A stretch of DNA of 64,000 nt from Lutraria lutraria (Eukaryota; Mollusca; Bivalvia; Venerida; Mactridae), in the NCBI GenBank assembly GCA_964023205.1, contig OZ026835.1:10064414-10128413 (forward strand), written 5' to 3'. Positions 51,101 through 57,311 of this stretch are shown here, one piece after another. Position 1 is the stretch's first letter, and every line of letters starts with the position of its first letter. The position numbers and the translations under genes are program-made. The notes under the pieces are model-generated. The model did not search any database. It had not been told where the DNA came from and saw only the letters and a list, made by a program, of their open reading frames with translations.

Positions 51101-51829
51101 GACCTGGGGGTGGGGCTAATTATGCCCCTAAGGCAATAATTTTAACAAACTTGGTAGATGTCCACCAGACAATGCTACATAAAAAAATATGTAAGTTCTA
51201 GGCCTTAAGGTAATGGACAAGAAGGTTTTTGTTTTGTTTTCCTATATAAATCATGTGAACCCTAGACCAAAATATAGTGGGTACCACTTGACATTTGGTA
51301 CCAGTTGACCAGCTCCCAACCTCGGGGCGGGGCTAATTTTCACCCTGGGGCCTTGGTAGAGGTCCGCTATACAATGCTACATGCTAAATATATTAGCTCT
51401 AGGTCATGTGGTTTCGGACAAGAAGATTTTTTAAATTTTCCTAAATAGATTAGAGGAAACCCCAGGGCGGGGAGGGCAATAATTTGAACAAACTTGGTAA
51501 AGGTCCACTAGACAATGCTATACACCAAATTTCTAAGCTCTAGGCCCAGTGGTTTTGGACAAGAATATTTCTTAACTTTTTCCTATTGGTTGCAATGGCA
51601 ACCAGAGTTTTTAATGAAATTAATTTTTTAACATCTTTGCCTTTGGTAGAGCTTCAATGCAAGGAACAATGTTTTTTTGTTGAATTCGTTTTCTTCTGTT
51701 ATGATCATGTTTCCTATTTAATTTTTTATGTCTGCCAATAAAGTTCTGCTATGCTCGACACCAACACAGATGTATGAATCTGCGATACCGGACAATTCTA
51801 AGAAAAAATAAAAAGGCGGACTCACCCAT
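17889..51829 (-). CDS. SET-domain / tandem-repeat / tyrosine-recombinase-like fusion gene (16 coding exons)
   Basis: Joined minus-strand exons: 51829-51826, 49742-49644, 41927-41792, 41283-41091, 39740-39728, 34231-32075, 31148-31015, 29575-29485, 28751-27652, 26936-26698, 26317-26173, 24921-24799, 22428-22233, 21601-21545, 19854-19687, 18121-17889. All introns are GT-AG and every phase joins, giving 5088 nt including the stop (about 1695 aa). Domains: SET (33-144, KGR..., GRLINDS, EEILYNYG); 22-residue acidic repeats (150-855); C2H2-like finger (C973, C976, H986, H991); C2HC-like finger (C1064, C1067, H1079, C1083); recombinase-like core with NKRRATEG (~1348-1354), GKNFKRVP (~1397-1404), TKLRKYLAT (R1470), MGH (H1496) and FYRL (Y1505); EDRPDIHEE repeats; W-containing basic tail. 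I recognise the finger-plus-recombinase part as a family of uncharacterised invertebrate and fish proteins, some of which also carry a KMT5A-like SET domain. The function is unknown; a nuclear chromatin or DNA-binding role is inferred. The weakest joins are the 4-nt exon 1 and the 13-nt exon 5. Confidence 0.88.
18486..19600 (+). repeat. Intronic tandem-core repeat, ~160-bp units
   Basis: Five units marked by aaagggccataaatc... and gtgctgggg.aacttggtgac at about 18653, 18814, 18967, 19138 and 19299. The block starts near a poly-C tract (18517-18530) and is bounded by two copies of aggtcatgtagaggttgtca-like sequence and aaggttaaagtttggtac. Confidence 0.75.
19687..19854 (-). CDS. Exon 15, EDRPDIHEE repeat exon
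   Basis: Acceptor ttcattgtag, donor G|GTAATT, 168 nt. It codes four copies of an 11-residue unit, MAEDRPDIHEE, one with an extra IHEE, then GVSKRK. This is a second coding minisatellite in the gene (33-bp unit). Confidence 0.87.
20700..20968 (-). repeat. Partial inverted copy of the 49934-50770 element
   Basis: The reverse complement matches 49938-50210: agtgtccggtctagaatgcg, attttgaaaatcccccat, gtgagacatactacct and catgttgcctat.aa align in order. Only one TIR end is present. Confidence 0.7.
21024..21487. mobile_element. hAT-like non-autonomous element with perfect 8-bp TSD
   Basis: Begins TAGGGCGTG, ends GTTACAGCCCTA, and lies between identical atttgtac octamers (21016-21023 and 21488-21495). 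TAGGGC ends and an 8-bp TSD fit hAT. 464 bp, no ORF. It sits in the intron between exons 13-14 and 15. Confidence 0.8.
21545..21601 (-). CDS. Exon 14, short acidic exon
   Basis: Acceptor tttgttccag, donor G|GTAATT, 57 nt. It codes DIEIGEEDYEDDECDSDGN. It opens with the same DIE and the same phase as exon 15, so the two may have arisen by exon duplication. Confidence 0.85.
21678..21834 (+). repeat. 5' part of the tandem-core repeat seen at 43345
   Basis: actagaactatcactaaatg ... ggccttgacacagttattgt nearly matches 43343-43499. It is cut off where a family I repeat starts. Confidence 0.72.
21834..22010 (+). repeat. Hairpin-ended repeat, family I, truncated
   Basis: aacaagagggccctatatcgctcacatgac, then one core unit with gacctagtttttgaccccag. 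The 3' end is missing. Confidence 0.68.
22233..22428 (-). CDS. Exon 13, recombinase-like GH...Y box
   Basis: Acceptor tttacaccag, donor G|GTAATT. It codes VFNLSETELGELARHMGHEL then SVHRRFYRLQDDVIELAKVS. The pattern L-x-x-x-x-GH-x(8)-Y is that of the C-terminal box of tyrosine recombinases. Tyr1505 in FYRL is the candidate nucleophile and His1496 the conserved GH histidine. Confidence 0.92.
22750..23866 (+). repeat. Hairpin-ended repeat, family I, full length (intronic)
   Basis: Starts aacaagagggccaagatggc, core of repeating ~115-120-bp units (gacctagtttttgacccc, gacaaggtttggtgaagatc, aagatttgacct), ends gtcactttgtgacatgtgag then ctaaaaatg. Confidence 0.8.
23895..23975 (-). repeat. Reverse fragment of the 43345-type repeat start
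   Basis: The minus strand reads aactagaactatcataggtg then atacc and gggggtattttg. A short end fragment. Confidence 0.5.
24799..24921 (-). CDS. Exon 12, recombinase-like Arg-II box
   Basis: Acceptor aatttacag, donor CAG|GTAAAA, 41 codons. It codes GDFNFKKGSDCIRHTANAAD and ends TTTKLRKYLATVSQ. The LRKYLAT stretch matches the H-x-L-R-H-x-x-A-T box of tyrosine recombinases, with Thr in the place of the usual first His. Confidence 0.9.
25351..26129 (+). repeat. Hairpin-ended repeat, family III core, with two 3' tails
   Basis: Same opening (aacaagagggccaagatggc) and hairpin end (ctcacctgatgaatcaggtg, agctaaaaat) as families I and II. The core units (~165 bp) are different: tcaagggcccataactcttg, tccgattc.gcccataatcg. 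A second tail (gcactctgtgcc, gagctaaaaat) follows immediately. Confidence 0.75.
26173..26317 (-). CDS. Exon 11, recombinase-like Lys box
   Basis: Acceptor tttgtttag, donor CAG|GTAAAA. It codes MDLIEVVGKNFKRVPILLTK and ends NPYVFAQ. GKNFKRVPILLT resembles the beta-hairpin GKGxKxRxVP of integrases, which carries the catalytic Lys. Confidence 0.9.
26698..26936 (-). CDS. Exon 10, recombinase-like box I
   Basis: Acceptor attcatag, donor CA|GTAAGA. It codes NYLEENMVKLTSHLSEDPCR, then WNDLAVITLARVLCFNKRRATEG. FNKRRATEG corresponds to the Arg-I box (G-x-R-x-x-E) of tyrosine recombinases. It ends in phase 2. Confidence 0.9.
27013..27345 (+). repeat. Hairpin-ended repeat, family I, 3'-truncated
   Basis: 5' hairpin and two to three core units. 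It lacks the gagctaaaaat end. Confidence 0.7.
27652..28751 (-). CDS. Exon 9, zinc-finger motifs and N-terminal part of recombinase-like region
   Basis: Acceptor tttatttag, donor ATG|GTGAGA, 1100 nt. It begins EIVIQAVDSSSK, then gives a basic run and CCFFCEKDVSKMARHLEGQH, a C2H2-like finger. About 75 residues later comes LPCMYCLTFFIKKELWRHVK followed by SC, a C2HC-like finger. The rest (ILNRFRKDEIS, KMRILGRLKIELRSETG, KPSFALKSGQFMKKIAG, LPLTEDLVKYM) is helical and matches the recurring pattern in related invertebrate proteins. In tyrosine recombinases this position is normally the helical core-binding region, so a DNA-binding role is likely. Confidence 0.93.
28908..29166 (+). repeat. Short hairpin-ended repeat, another family
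   Basis: Starts acaagaggccatacatgctg, contains cacaatagctcacc and gacggacggacc, ends cccacttcttcgaaaggggg then cataat. No tandem core. Confidence 0.6.
29485..29575 (-). CDS. Exon 8, linker
   Basis: Acceptor ttttttttcag, donor G|GTAATG. It codes YGIPLKGVLQFPADSTTDGF then EESVSSNKSS. The phases fit the neighbours (0 in, 1 out). No domain is recognised. Confidence 0.83.
29712..30583. mobile_element. hAT-like non-autonomous element
   Basis: Ends TAGGGCTGTACCGATAC (left) and, on the minus strand at the right, TAGGGCTGTCCCGATATG. Gcgatacgg-type motifs continue inward on both sides. The flanking octamers ttaattac and tatattac match at 6 of 8, an eroded TSD. 872 bp, no credible ORF. It lies in the intron between exons 7 and 8. 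Confidence 0.72.
31015..31148 (-). CDS. Exon 7, linker
   Basis: Acceptor cttttttttag, donor AAT|GTATGT. It codes (E)AESQTGSLEHDKVHMVVRA then a Glu-rich stretch ending FEEQAN. It starts with two bases that complete the Glu codon from exon 6 and ends in phase 0. No domain is recognised. Confidence 0.85.
31271..31785. repeat. TIR element in intron 6
   Basis: Left cacactggccatagcttcca...agaagca and right complement of cacactggccatagctttcg...agaagcagtgg. Internal cagatgcagtgg/caatgcagtggg repeats. No clear TSD. Confidence 0.6.
32075..34231 (-). CDS. Exon 6, giant coding minisatellite
   Basis: Acceptor ataattacag, donor G|GTAATG, 2157 nt open throughout. It codes about 32 tandem copies of a 22-residue (66-bp) unit, typically DNVVTDQPMSSDDKVKNKYM plus GT. 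The units are acidic and lysine-rich, with no Cys, which suggests an extended or low-complexity linker between the SET and zinc-finger/recombinase parts. Two unit classes alternate: one ends KNKYMGT, the other KDQYMEA or KDQHMEA. A block of about four units (QLMRSDDIGKDQCMEA...) occurs twice, so there is higher-order duplication. Phase in is 2 bases and phase out is 1, matching both neighbours. Confidence 0.9.
34240..37317. other. Intron 5, proximal part; low-complexity, no exon seen
   Basis: AT-rich intron sequence with short motif repeats (ggggacggacgttac on either strand near 35611, 36294-36330 and 36637) and a long poly-G. I found no further phase-compatible exon here. Confidence 0.5.
36803..36831 (+). 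repeat. 29-nt poly-G tract
   Basis: Uninterrupted G run followed by cggccgttacac. Possible quadruplex former. The length may be affected by sequencing error. Confidence 0.85.
37318..37500. mobile_element. 183-bp MITE with TA target sites
   Basis: Ends TACTGTAAATCAG and, on the other strand, CACTGTAAAATCAG, flanked by TA on both sides (37316-37317, 37501-37502). Consistent with a Tc1/mariner-type MITE. Non-coding. Confidence 0.65.
37535..38200. repeat. Tandem duplication, ~370-bp offset
   Basis: aacatctcaaattag.taaccc through gtattttgaggactt occurs at 37535-37805 and 37905-38175, collinear and about 85-90% alike by eye. Confidence 0.75.
38770..39698 (+). repeat. Hairpin-ended repeat, family I, full length
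   Basis: Starts aacaagagggccaagatggc, ends gtcactttttgacatgtgag then ctaaaaac. It lies about 29 bp downstream (in transcript sense) of the 13-nt microexon's donor, in antisense orientation to the gene. Confidence 0.8.
39728..39740 (-). CDS. Exon 5, 13-nt microexon (RKSK)
   Basis: The minus strand reads ctttttttag|AGGAAAAGCAAAG|GTATGA. The SET exon ends in phase 0 and the big repeat exon needs one leading base. A 13-nt exon (4 codons + 1 base) between good splice sites is exactly what is required. It codes Arg-Lys-Ser-Lys and completes Val with the next exon. Another exon of length 3n+1 elsewhere in 34.2-41.1 kb cannot be excluded. Confidence 0.65.
40260..40905 (+). repeat. Hairpin-ended repeat, family II
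   Basis: Starts acggccatgatggccctttac, family II core, ends gagcactttgtgctctggtg then agctaaaac. Confidence 0.7.
41091..41283 (-). CDS. Exon 4, C-terminal half of SET domain
   Basis: Acceptor tatttaag, donor AAG|GTATC. It codes IDATEEDGSFGRLINDS, then YFVAIRDIKPGEEILYNYG and DHPWRKK. These are the SET signature blocks (IDAT, GRLINHS, GEELLYDYG, HPW) of KMT5A-type enzymes. The central NHS motif reads NDS. The two Tyr of YNYG are present. No post-SET cysteines follow. Confidence 0.93.
41792..41927 (-). CDS. Exon 3, N-terminal half of SET domain
   Basis: Acceptor ttcatttag, donor TG|GTATG. It codes RCVHTNSNIEQGDKFLKYEG, then a tract ending FEFSFKGRLC. This matches the SET pattern (K-G-R-G-V, ...G-D-F, E-Y-x-G). 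The canonical second Gly of KGRG is Cys here. It ends in phase 2 and is completed by G of the next exon to give Trp. Confidence 0.9.
42255..42600 (+). repeat. Hairpin-ended repeat, family I, 3'-truncated
   Basis: aacaagagggccaagaaggc, then two core units, ending abruptly near ctaggtgacccag. Confidence 0.7.
42804..43210 (+). repeat. Hairpin-ended repeat, family II, 3'-truncated
   Basis: aacaagagggccatgatggc and two core units (ctaagctctaggccttg twice). No 3' hairpin. Confidence 0.72.
43343..44275 (+). repeat. Full tandem-core repeat with 'taccccc...gggggta' ends
   Basis: Starts aactagaactatcactaaag then gaataccccc. About five ~165-bp core units (aacaaagggccataactcag ... gcatgcacaactaggctaac). 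It then has gacagaccgaccgaccgacg and a terminal hairpin cccccatatatttcatatct then gggggta. Architecture like the pearl/HINE-type elements described from bivalves; assignment inferred. Confidence 0.75.
44914..44987 (+). repeat. 37-bp perfect tandem pair
   Basis: cgcccatgtataagacatac...ccaaaat occurs twice with a 37-bp period. An inverted tgtcttatacatg follows at about 45007, so this is part of a foldback. Confidence 0.75.
45320..45428 (+). repeat. Family I core fragment
   Basis: One unit: gacccaagatgacccatgtt ... caatcaaaacagtgatttct. No ends. Confidence 0.65.
46266..46549 (+). pseudogene. Non-LTR retrotransposon ORF2 C-terminal remnant
   Basis: Two overlapping frames read as the tail of a LINE reverse-transcriptase protein. 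First comes TALRSKHLRWYGHAARTTSC; then, after a frameshift near 46370, GRGRPRKSCIEADFNTC... and WRSGVRHSIYLL, ending in a stop. The 'LRWYGH ... GRGRPRKSW ... D...W' pattern is typical of LINE ORF2 C-termini. 5'-truncated, frameshifted and intronic, so not functional. Confidence 0.72.
47255..47420. repeat. Cluster of gccaccgtg/cacggtggc inverted motifs
   Basis: Four to five copies of the motif in both orientations within 165 bp (ccacggtggcaac, gtcaccgtg, ccacggtgacc, gccaccgtg). May fold on itself. The origin is unknown. Confidence 0.6.
48650..49262 (+). repeat. Tandem-core repeat, 5'-truncated
   Basis: Three to four ~155-165-bp units (gaccttgacctttgagcaag, atgatgaacatttgtgcca, gacaaagttatgagccgga), then acagacagggtaaacactat and gccatttcatgacatgggca, as at 16147-16590. 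Confidence 0.78.
49644..49742 (-). CDS. Exon 2, pre-SET leader
   Basis: Acceptor gatttcag and donor G|GTAAAT. It codes RAKRVNPACEAKKS... and ends in FEIKHFPGKG, the lead-in to a SET domain. It ends in phase 1 and its G joins GC of the next exon to make the Gly of the KGR motif. Confidence 0.88.
49934..50770. mobile_element. TIR element, AGTGTC(C/T)GATCTAG ends
   Basis: Left ccagtgtctgatctagaatg and, on the minus strand at the right, ccagtgtccgatctaggatt. The flanks show tactttcc / gactttcc, a near-perfect 8-bp duplication, suggesting hAT-like. No intact ORF. It lies in intron 1. Confidence 0.65.
51013..51715 (+). repeat. Hairpin-ended repeat, family II, 3'-truncated
   Basis: aacaagagggccatgatggc, several core units (aacttggtag.tgtccacyaga, ctctaggyc.gtggttt), then gagcttcaatgcaaggaaca. 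The terminal hairpin is missing. It lies in intron 1 just inside the first donor. Confidence 0.75.
51826..51829 (-). CDS. Exon 1, start codon of the SET/recombinase gene
   Basis: The minus strand reads gccaaaATGG followed at once by the strong donor GTGAGT. This is a good Kozak context (A at -3, G at +4). Only ATG plus one base is coded here. That leftover G joins the GT that opens the exon at 49742 to give Met-Gly-Arg-Ala-Lys. The start is chosen because it is GC-rich, promoter-like and phase-compatible. No longer upstream exon was seen. Transcript data could move the start. Confidence 0.7.
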
Positions 51830-51990
51830 TTTGGCGCTGTAGGTCTGGCGCTGTACGGAAATAGCGCTCGACGCATGCGCGGAATTTGATCTCCAGGCGG
51901 CGAGGTGTAAAACGCGGATCCAGATACGGATCCCAATATAGAATATATAGGGGAAATAATGGGGTGTTACGGATCCAGTCATAACTTCTA
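51830..51990 (-). promoter_or_regulatory. Putative promoter / 5' UTR of the SET/recombinase gene
   Basis: A local GC-rich island in an AT-rich window, directly upstream of the ATG on the minus strand. It contains the palindrome acgcatgcgc (51871-51880), close to the NRF1 site, and three GGATCCG motifs. A TATATA-like run lies near 51940-51950. The transcription start is not determined. Confidence 0.5.
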
Positions 51991-52386
51991 ATAAGACAAA
52001 TTTGGTACCGAATAAAAATAGCTTTATTTATTCCACATCAATACCCTACAAAATGTACCAACCGTAATTCCGAGGACATGGCAATGTCCCCACAAGAGCA
52101 AACCGAGGTATTATCGACACCAGGCTATTATCAACACATGCGTTTATTTATTTATTATTTATCATTCCTATTTTAACTATTTCTAAAACATGGTACATAG
52201 GAAATATATTACACAAATTGGGCATATAAAGTCACAGTGTTCAAACAAAAATATATTACCGAATATACAAATTGAGATTGTAAAATTATTAAAGGTAGAT
52301 TTTTTCTAAATAATATCAGTAAAAATTGAAACCATGTCACAAACGTTAAAATACAAGGATAACACAAAAAGGAAGTAAATCCTTAT

Positions 52387-52460
52387 TAACTGTATTAGTT
52401 AAATGTTATTTTGCTTGTTTCCAGAAGGCCGCATTGAAAATAAGTCAAATGTTTTGTATG
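52387..52460. repeat. Dispersed repeat, second copy of 1033-1110
   Basis: Near-identical to 1033-1110 and in the same orientation. Function unknown. Confidence 0.6.
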
Positions 52461-52838
52461 TTTTACTTAAGGTTTGGCGAGTAGTAACCGTGATTTTTTC
52501 AATATTTCTGCTGTATTTCGTGTAAGAAATCATTTGAACATTGCTTACCACATTTTAAAGTTATACGATGACGTAAGTATTTCGTTATGACGTCATACAG
52601 TTTGCCCATACGAGAGGCTCCAGATGGGGTAATGAATTAGCACTAACTGATCGAAAATGATTATTATAGACCTTGTCTGGACTATATTTCCCCCCTATGC
52701 ATTGACATATTTGAAAATGACCAGGGTCAATAGCTCCAAGGCCAAGGTCACAATTAGATGCTCAATGTCAAAGATGGGGTTTATTGTTTGTGTCTGCTTA
52801 ATAACTTTGTCATTTCTTGATGGATTTTGGAATTTATA

Positions 52839-54628
52839 GGGAGACCGGGGCAAAATGAAACATTTTTTACAAAACTCATTAGTTCTCATTCGTGCGTTAT
52901 CTGTTCGGGAAACCTTTTGCATGTGTATAACGTACATTTATCGCACGTCATATATATATTTGTTAAGTATGCATATTTCTTTTAATTGGACCCATATTAA
53001 GGGACAAGTTAGTTGTAGTAAAATGTTTCATTTTGCCCCATAGAAGGGGCAAAATGAAACATCACCTGGGGCGAAATGGAACAATCACTCTAATAGTTAT
53101 ATTTTACCCAAGGCATACATTTCAACATTTGTTTTCGTACTGTTACGAATTGCGGGGCACCTTTTAGTATCATGTAATGCCACGTTGTGATATATACAAA
53201 TCTGAATAGAATGAAACCATCCAATCGAATATGTGATATCACTCAAGTGAAAATATGATATCAAGTATTCCATCTAATGATATAATCAATTAGGATTAAA
53301 TGAGTGATGTTACATATAAAGAATTCCAGTGGATGATTGATATCACCTGTCAGAAGGAATGATATCATACTTTCAACACGTACTGGTGATAACACCAATT
53401 ATTCAAATAAGTGTTATCATCAATTCTAATATGGAATTTCACATATTTAGCAATGATATAGGACTGGCGATATCACAAATACAAAATATTAATATCGACA
53501 AATCAGATACTTATAAATGATGTATGCAATTATTTGAATAGGCTATACATTGTATCATGTTTTAGTATTAAAGAGTGTTATCACCTGTTTGAATTATCGT
53601 GATATCATCCACCCTGTTCTGGAAGAAAAGTACGAATCCACATGTTTCCACACGTTTTGTCTCAAAGTTTGATCTGGTTGGGACACTAACCATATGACAA
53701 TGTTGATAAAATTATTAATTCCATCTAACAAACATTCATTCGATTGTGTCATAATAAATAGAACGCATTAAAACTGCGAACAACCCTTGTATATACTTTG
53801 AGTATCAGGTTCCTGGATCATATACATGTAGCTTGTTGTAGATTTCAGAAAAGAATATTCATACGTGATGCACGGTAAAAATATAACTTTATTGTTACAA
53901 AACGTCATATATCATAAATATGTATCCTGTCATATATATAACGTTAGTGATTCCGATAGTTTGAGGTAAGAACATGGTTTATGTAGCCTCCAAAACGTAT
54001 TAATTAAAGACGCGCTAGGTAAAAAATCCTCTTAGTGACCATATGGACCTCCACAGAGTGCCTCGGCTTGTTTCTGACTAGGAGATCTAGTTATTTTTTA
54101 AATGGAAAGCACATCACACATAGCTACTATCAAACGCACAAAACGTCAGAACGCAAATGCCGGAGTTGTTTTTACTACTTTATCGGAATTGAAAATGTGA
54201 TTGGGCAAAATAAAACATTGTTCCAATATGCCCCGTCACTTATGTTCCATTTTGCTCCATACATATCGAATGACCTTTGACCCTAATCCATGTGATATCG
54301 TATCAGATGAGACTTTAAACATTCTGTTAAATATAAACACAACATATAAAGTTTCTATTTAGGCTACGGCATTGTGTCCCACCAATAATATAATCGGAAC
54401 TAATTAAAATAATTTCGGGATGGTAAAAAATCACTCACATTGCATAGAAAGTAAATTGTCTGCTTATTTACGTTTTATTAGCGTTTGTTCTTAACGATAT
54501 TCTCTTCCATACCGCGCAAAGGAAGGACGCTGCGTTTTTCGATTTTATTGGGTCATAATTTGGCGTCACAACAACGATATCTAATGCGTTTCATTTTGCC
54601 CCATGTTTCGTTTTGCCCCGGTCTCCCC
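52839..54628. mobile_element. 1.8 kb TIR element, GGGAGACCGGGGCAAAATGA ends
   Basis: Left end GGGAGACCGGGGCAAAATGA; the right end is its complement with one extra C and a T-to-C change (cgttttgccccggtctcccc). TA dinucleotides flank both ends (52837-52838, 54629-54630). The end motif ggggcaaaatgaaac recurs inside near 53020-53080, including a perfect palindrome, and 54200-54260 in inverse. No transposase ORF, so non-autonomous. Superfamily not assigned. Confidence 0.7.
53225..53625. repeat. Array of gatatca(c) motifs inside the TIR element
   Basis: (g)tgatatcac or near variants recur at about 53230, 53260, 53338, 53363, 53478 and 53608, with ggtgataacac/gtgttatcac relatives. Irregular 25-90 bp spacing. 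Confidence 0.5.
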
Positions 54629-55257
54629 TACTTAGCAGAAATATTTACCATCATGAGACGATGTGACATGCACAAGACCAGGCTTGTAGGCTAAAGTTCA
54701 AGGTCATACTTAGATGTCAAACATCGAAAGTGTTATAGACCTTGTCCAGGCTGTATCTCCCTTATGCATTGACTTATTTTAAAATGACTTGGCATAATAC
54801 AATGAGACCATGTGTCCTTGACAACACCCATATCCATAGGTCAAAGGTCAAGATTACACATTTAGTCAAATAATATATTGTCTGCTGGGCTGTGCATGCC
54901 TTCTGTTTGCATTCAAGGATTTGAAATAAATTGGTATAAAAGTTACTTCAATGAAATGATTTGTCATGAACATCACCCATACTTGTAGTTCAATGGTCAA
55001 GGTCACAAGCTGTCTAAAAGGCGGGCTCGACATGTTGCCCTTGGGCATCTAGTTTCCCACAGCATCTTGAAGTTGGGAGGTAAAAACGTCGTAGTGGGTT
55101 TTAACGTTCTTATTATTGACCTTACCTACAGTCATGATTAGCGAGGCGTGAAAACGTCCGTATTTTTCAAGTGTTTATTATTATTTACATTTATCTATTC
55201 ACAATATTGAGTTTCTCGATTTCAGAAAGAGCATGCGTGAATGTAAAGAATTAAACT

Positions 55258-55322
55258 TCTTATACACGGGGTGTCGATAATACCCCGATGAATTATATAA
55301 CTCGGGGTATTATCGACACTGA
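55258..55322. repeat. Inverted repeat, ggggtattatcgacac
   Basis: ggtgtcgataataccccg (about 55269) and cggggtattatcgacact (about 55303) form a hairpin. A related gaggtattatcgacacc lies at about 52108. Confidence 0.65.
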
Positions 55323-55775
55323 ATGACAATCATGCGTGCATTTTACATTAATTAATTGAATTATTTCAATGGCCTTCGTTTCTAGTCTCTATAAGCTACT
55401 ACTTAGGAAATACCTATGTAGATCAAATTGCCACGGCCGTGCTATGTACGGTGGTTAGCGTTAGTTGGACCTTTATCCCTTCGAACAATGATTATTTTCA
55501 CAAAAAAGTAATATTACTTCATACATGAAAAATACATGTATATCAACTGAACGGGAATGGATTATATACTAATGCATTGACAGTGATTATAAAAAACGCT
55601 TTAAGGAATGTCAATTTCTAGCCTGAAATAAAGGACCTCCTAAATAAATCAATGTCAAAAGAAATCGATAAGTATTGGATATCAGCTGTTGCAGCAGATA
55701 GATAGGGCAAAAAGATGAGAGTTGCGATAAGCGCGCTATGGAGATAATAGTTCAGTATGTCATAGGCGGGGAACG

Positions 55776-56126
55776 ATGCTATCTAGAGGAAGGATTCTGG
55801 TAAAATTATCCTTAAATAAGCAGTTAGAAAAATCAATGACTGATGATCCCGTATTGGAGAGGAGAAACTTTACTATTCAACATGGAGAAATAGAGGAACA
55901 TTACTCTAACACCGACTGTGTAAATCTTATTCAAACAGATAACAATTCAGGTTCGTCGACATTTCTTCACAGACATACTGAATTTGAAAACGGACCTTTG
56001 ACGATATCAAATGATGAAGAGGACATACTCATTGCCTCTAAAATAGACATGAATAACAACAGTGAAATGCAAGATGATATTGCTGATGGCGATATCGAAT
56101 CGGGTGAATTGGATTTCGATGATGAT
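55776..56126 (+). CDS. Possible first coding exon, acidic protein N-terminus
   Basis: Starts ATG CTA TCT AGA GGA and codes MLSRGRILVKLSLNKQLEKS, then a hydrophilic acidic stretch ending GDIESGELDFDDD. At the last GAT there is a clean donor, GAT|GTAAGG. The basic 'SRG..LV.LSL' opening followed by Asp/Glu-rich sequence looks like real coding rather than chance. It resembles N-termini of uncharacterised, possibly transposon-derived bivalve proteins (memory only). No continuing exon was found on the plus strand in the next 8 kb, so it may be a stranded exon or pseudogene. Confidence 0.45.
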
Positions 56127-57311
56127 GTAAGGGACCCATGAGAAAACCATCGATTGTGTCAGAGAAAATGTCCAAACTCACATTTAGGCTCGAAAGAGCT
56201 GTAAGTTACTGTCTTTCATTTTAACTGAAAGAACAACTTTCAAAGTTTGTCTTTGGCAATTTTCATCCAAAACGGACACTTTCTAATTATTCATTTAAGT
56301 TTTTTTCTCCTGAAAAACGGCATTTTTTTTACTTACGACATTTTCGCACGGAGACGACGATATACGACAAATATTGTACAGGGGTGTAACTTTAATTCTG
56401 TTACAATTTATTTCTATGTATAGTCACAGAATTACAAACACTAATATCCTTCTTTGAACATACAAAATCTGCTACGCACTACGCATAGCCATTCTTCAAA
56501 AATTGACTCAGATTCAAAATGCAAAATGGCAAATTTGAACTTCAATTATGGGACAGTATTAAGTTGTTAAAATTATGTTCTATACATTAAAATATTACTC
56601 ACACCATGTGTACCACAAATGAGATACCGGCATTTAAAAATGCACCTATTTTATTGCAGTTACGGAGCATATATCATGATTGTATCGAACCTTTTAAATA
56701 TTTTTCATAGTTATAACATTATGTTTTATTTAACTTTGGCGTCTTTTTACATAACAGGATTAATAGTAGACCAAATAACGATTCATATGGATGACTAGGA
56801 CCATTTGTTTTAAGTAAATTTATACACGAAAATATCGATTGTTTCATGTTTTCTTTAATTTGTAAAAGCTTTTATACACCTTTATGATTTTAACTGACAC
56901 CTTTTTGACAATTAAAGCAATACTTCTCAACCTGAAAGTAGTGAGATAAGAGTCTTCAAATAAAGATAATTCCGTTCCTATATGAAACATCACATTTATG
57001 ATATATACTTAATATATCAGTGGCTGGTTTGTTACGGAGCATAGACCATTTCCCTCATTACTTTGAGGATAAACTTAAATGGAACACTCATTAATAAAAT
57101 GAACTTTTTTAACATGTTTACGAAACAAGAGAACAGAAGAACATGCATGTTTTGTCCATCATATCATTGTAACAAAGATGATGCCAGAAAAATTTCAAAA
57201 TATATCTATACATCCAATAAATGCACATAGGCAACACATCTAGAATTCAATAATGTACAACCATGTATCAAAATCCACTAATCTGTTTCTGGTAAATGTT
57301 CTCTGAGTTTG

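Larger units (their letters stand above)
52640..55060 (+). repeat. Tandem-core repeat interrupted by a TIR element
   Basis: 52640-52836 and 54631-55060 share units (tagaccttgtc.ggactatatttcccccctatgcattgac) and reconstruct one array. A 1.8 kb insertion separates them. The end carries ggcgggctcgacatgttgcc then cttgggcatctagtt. Confidence 0.65.
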
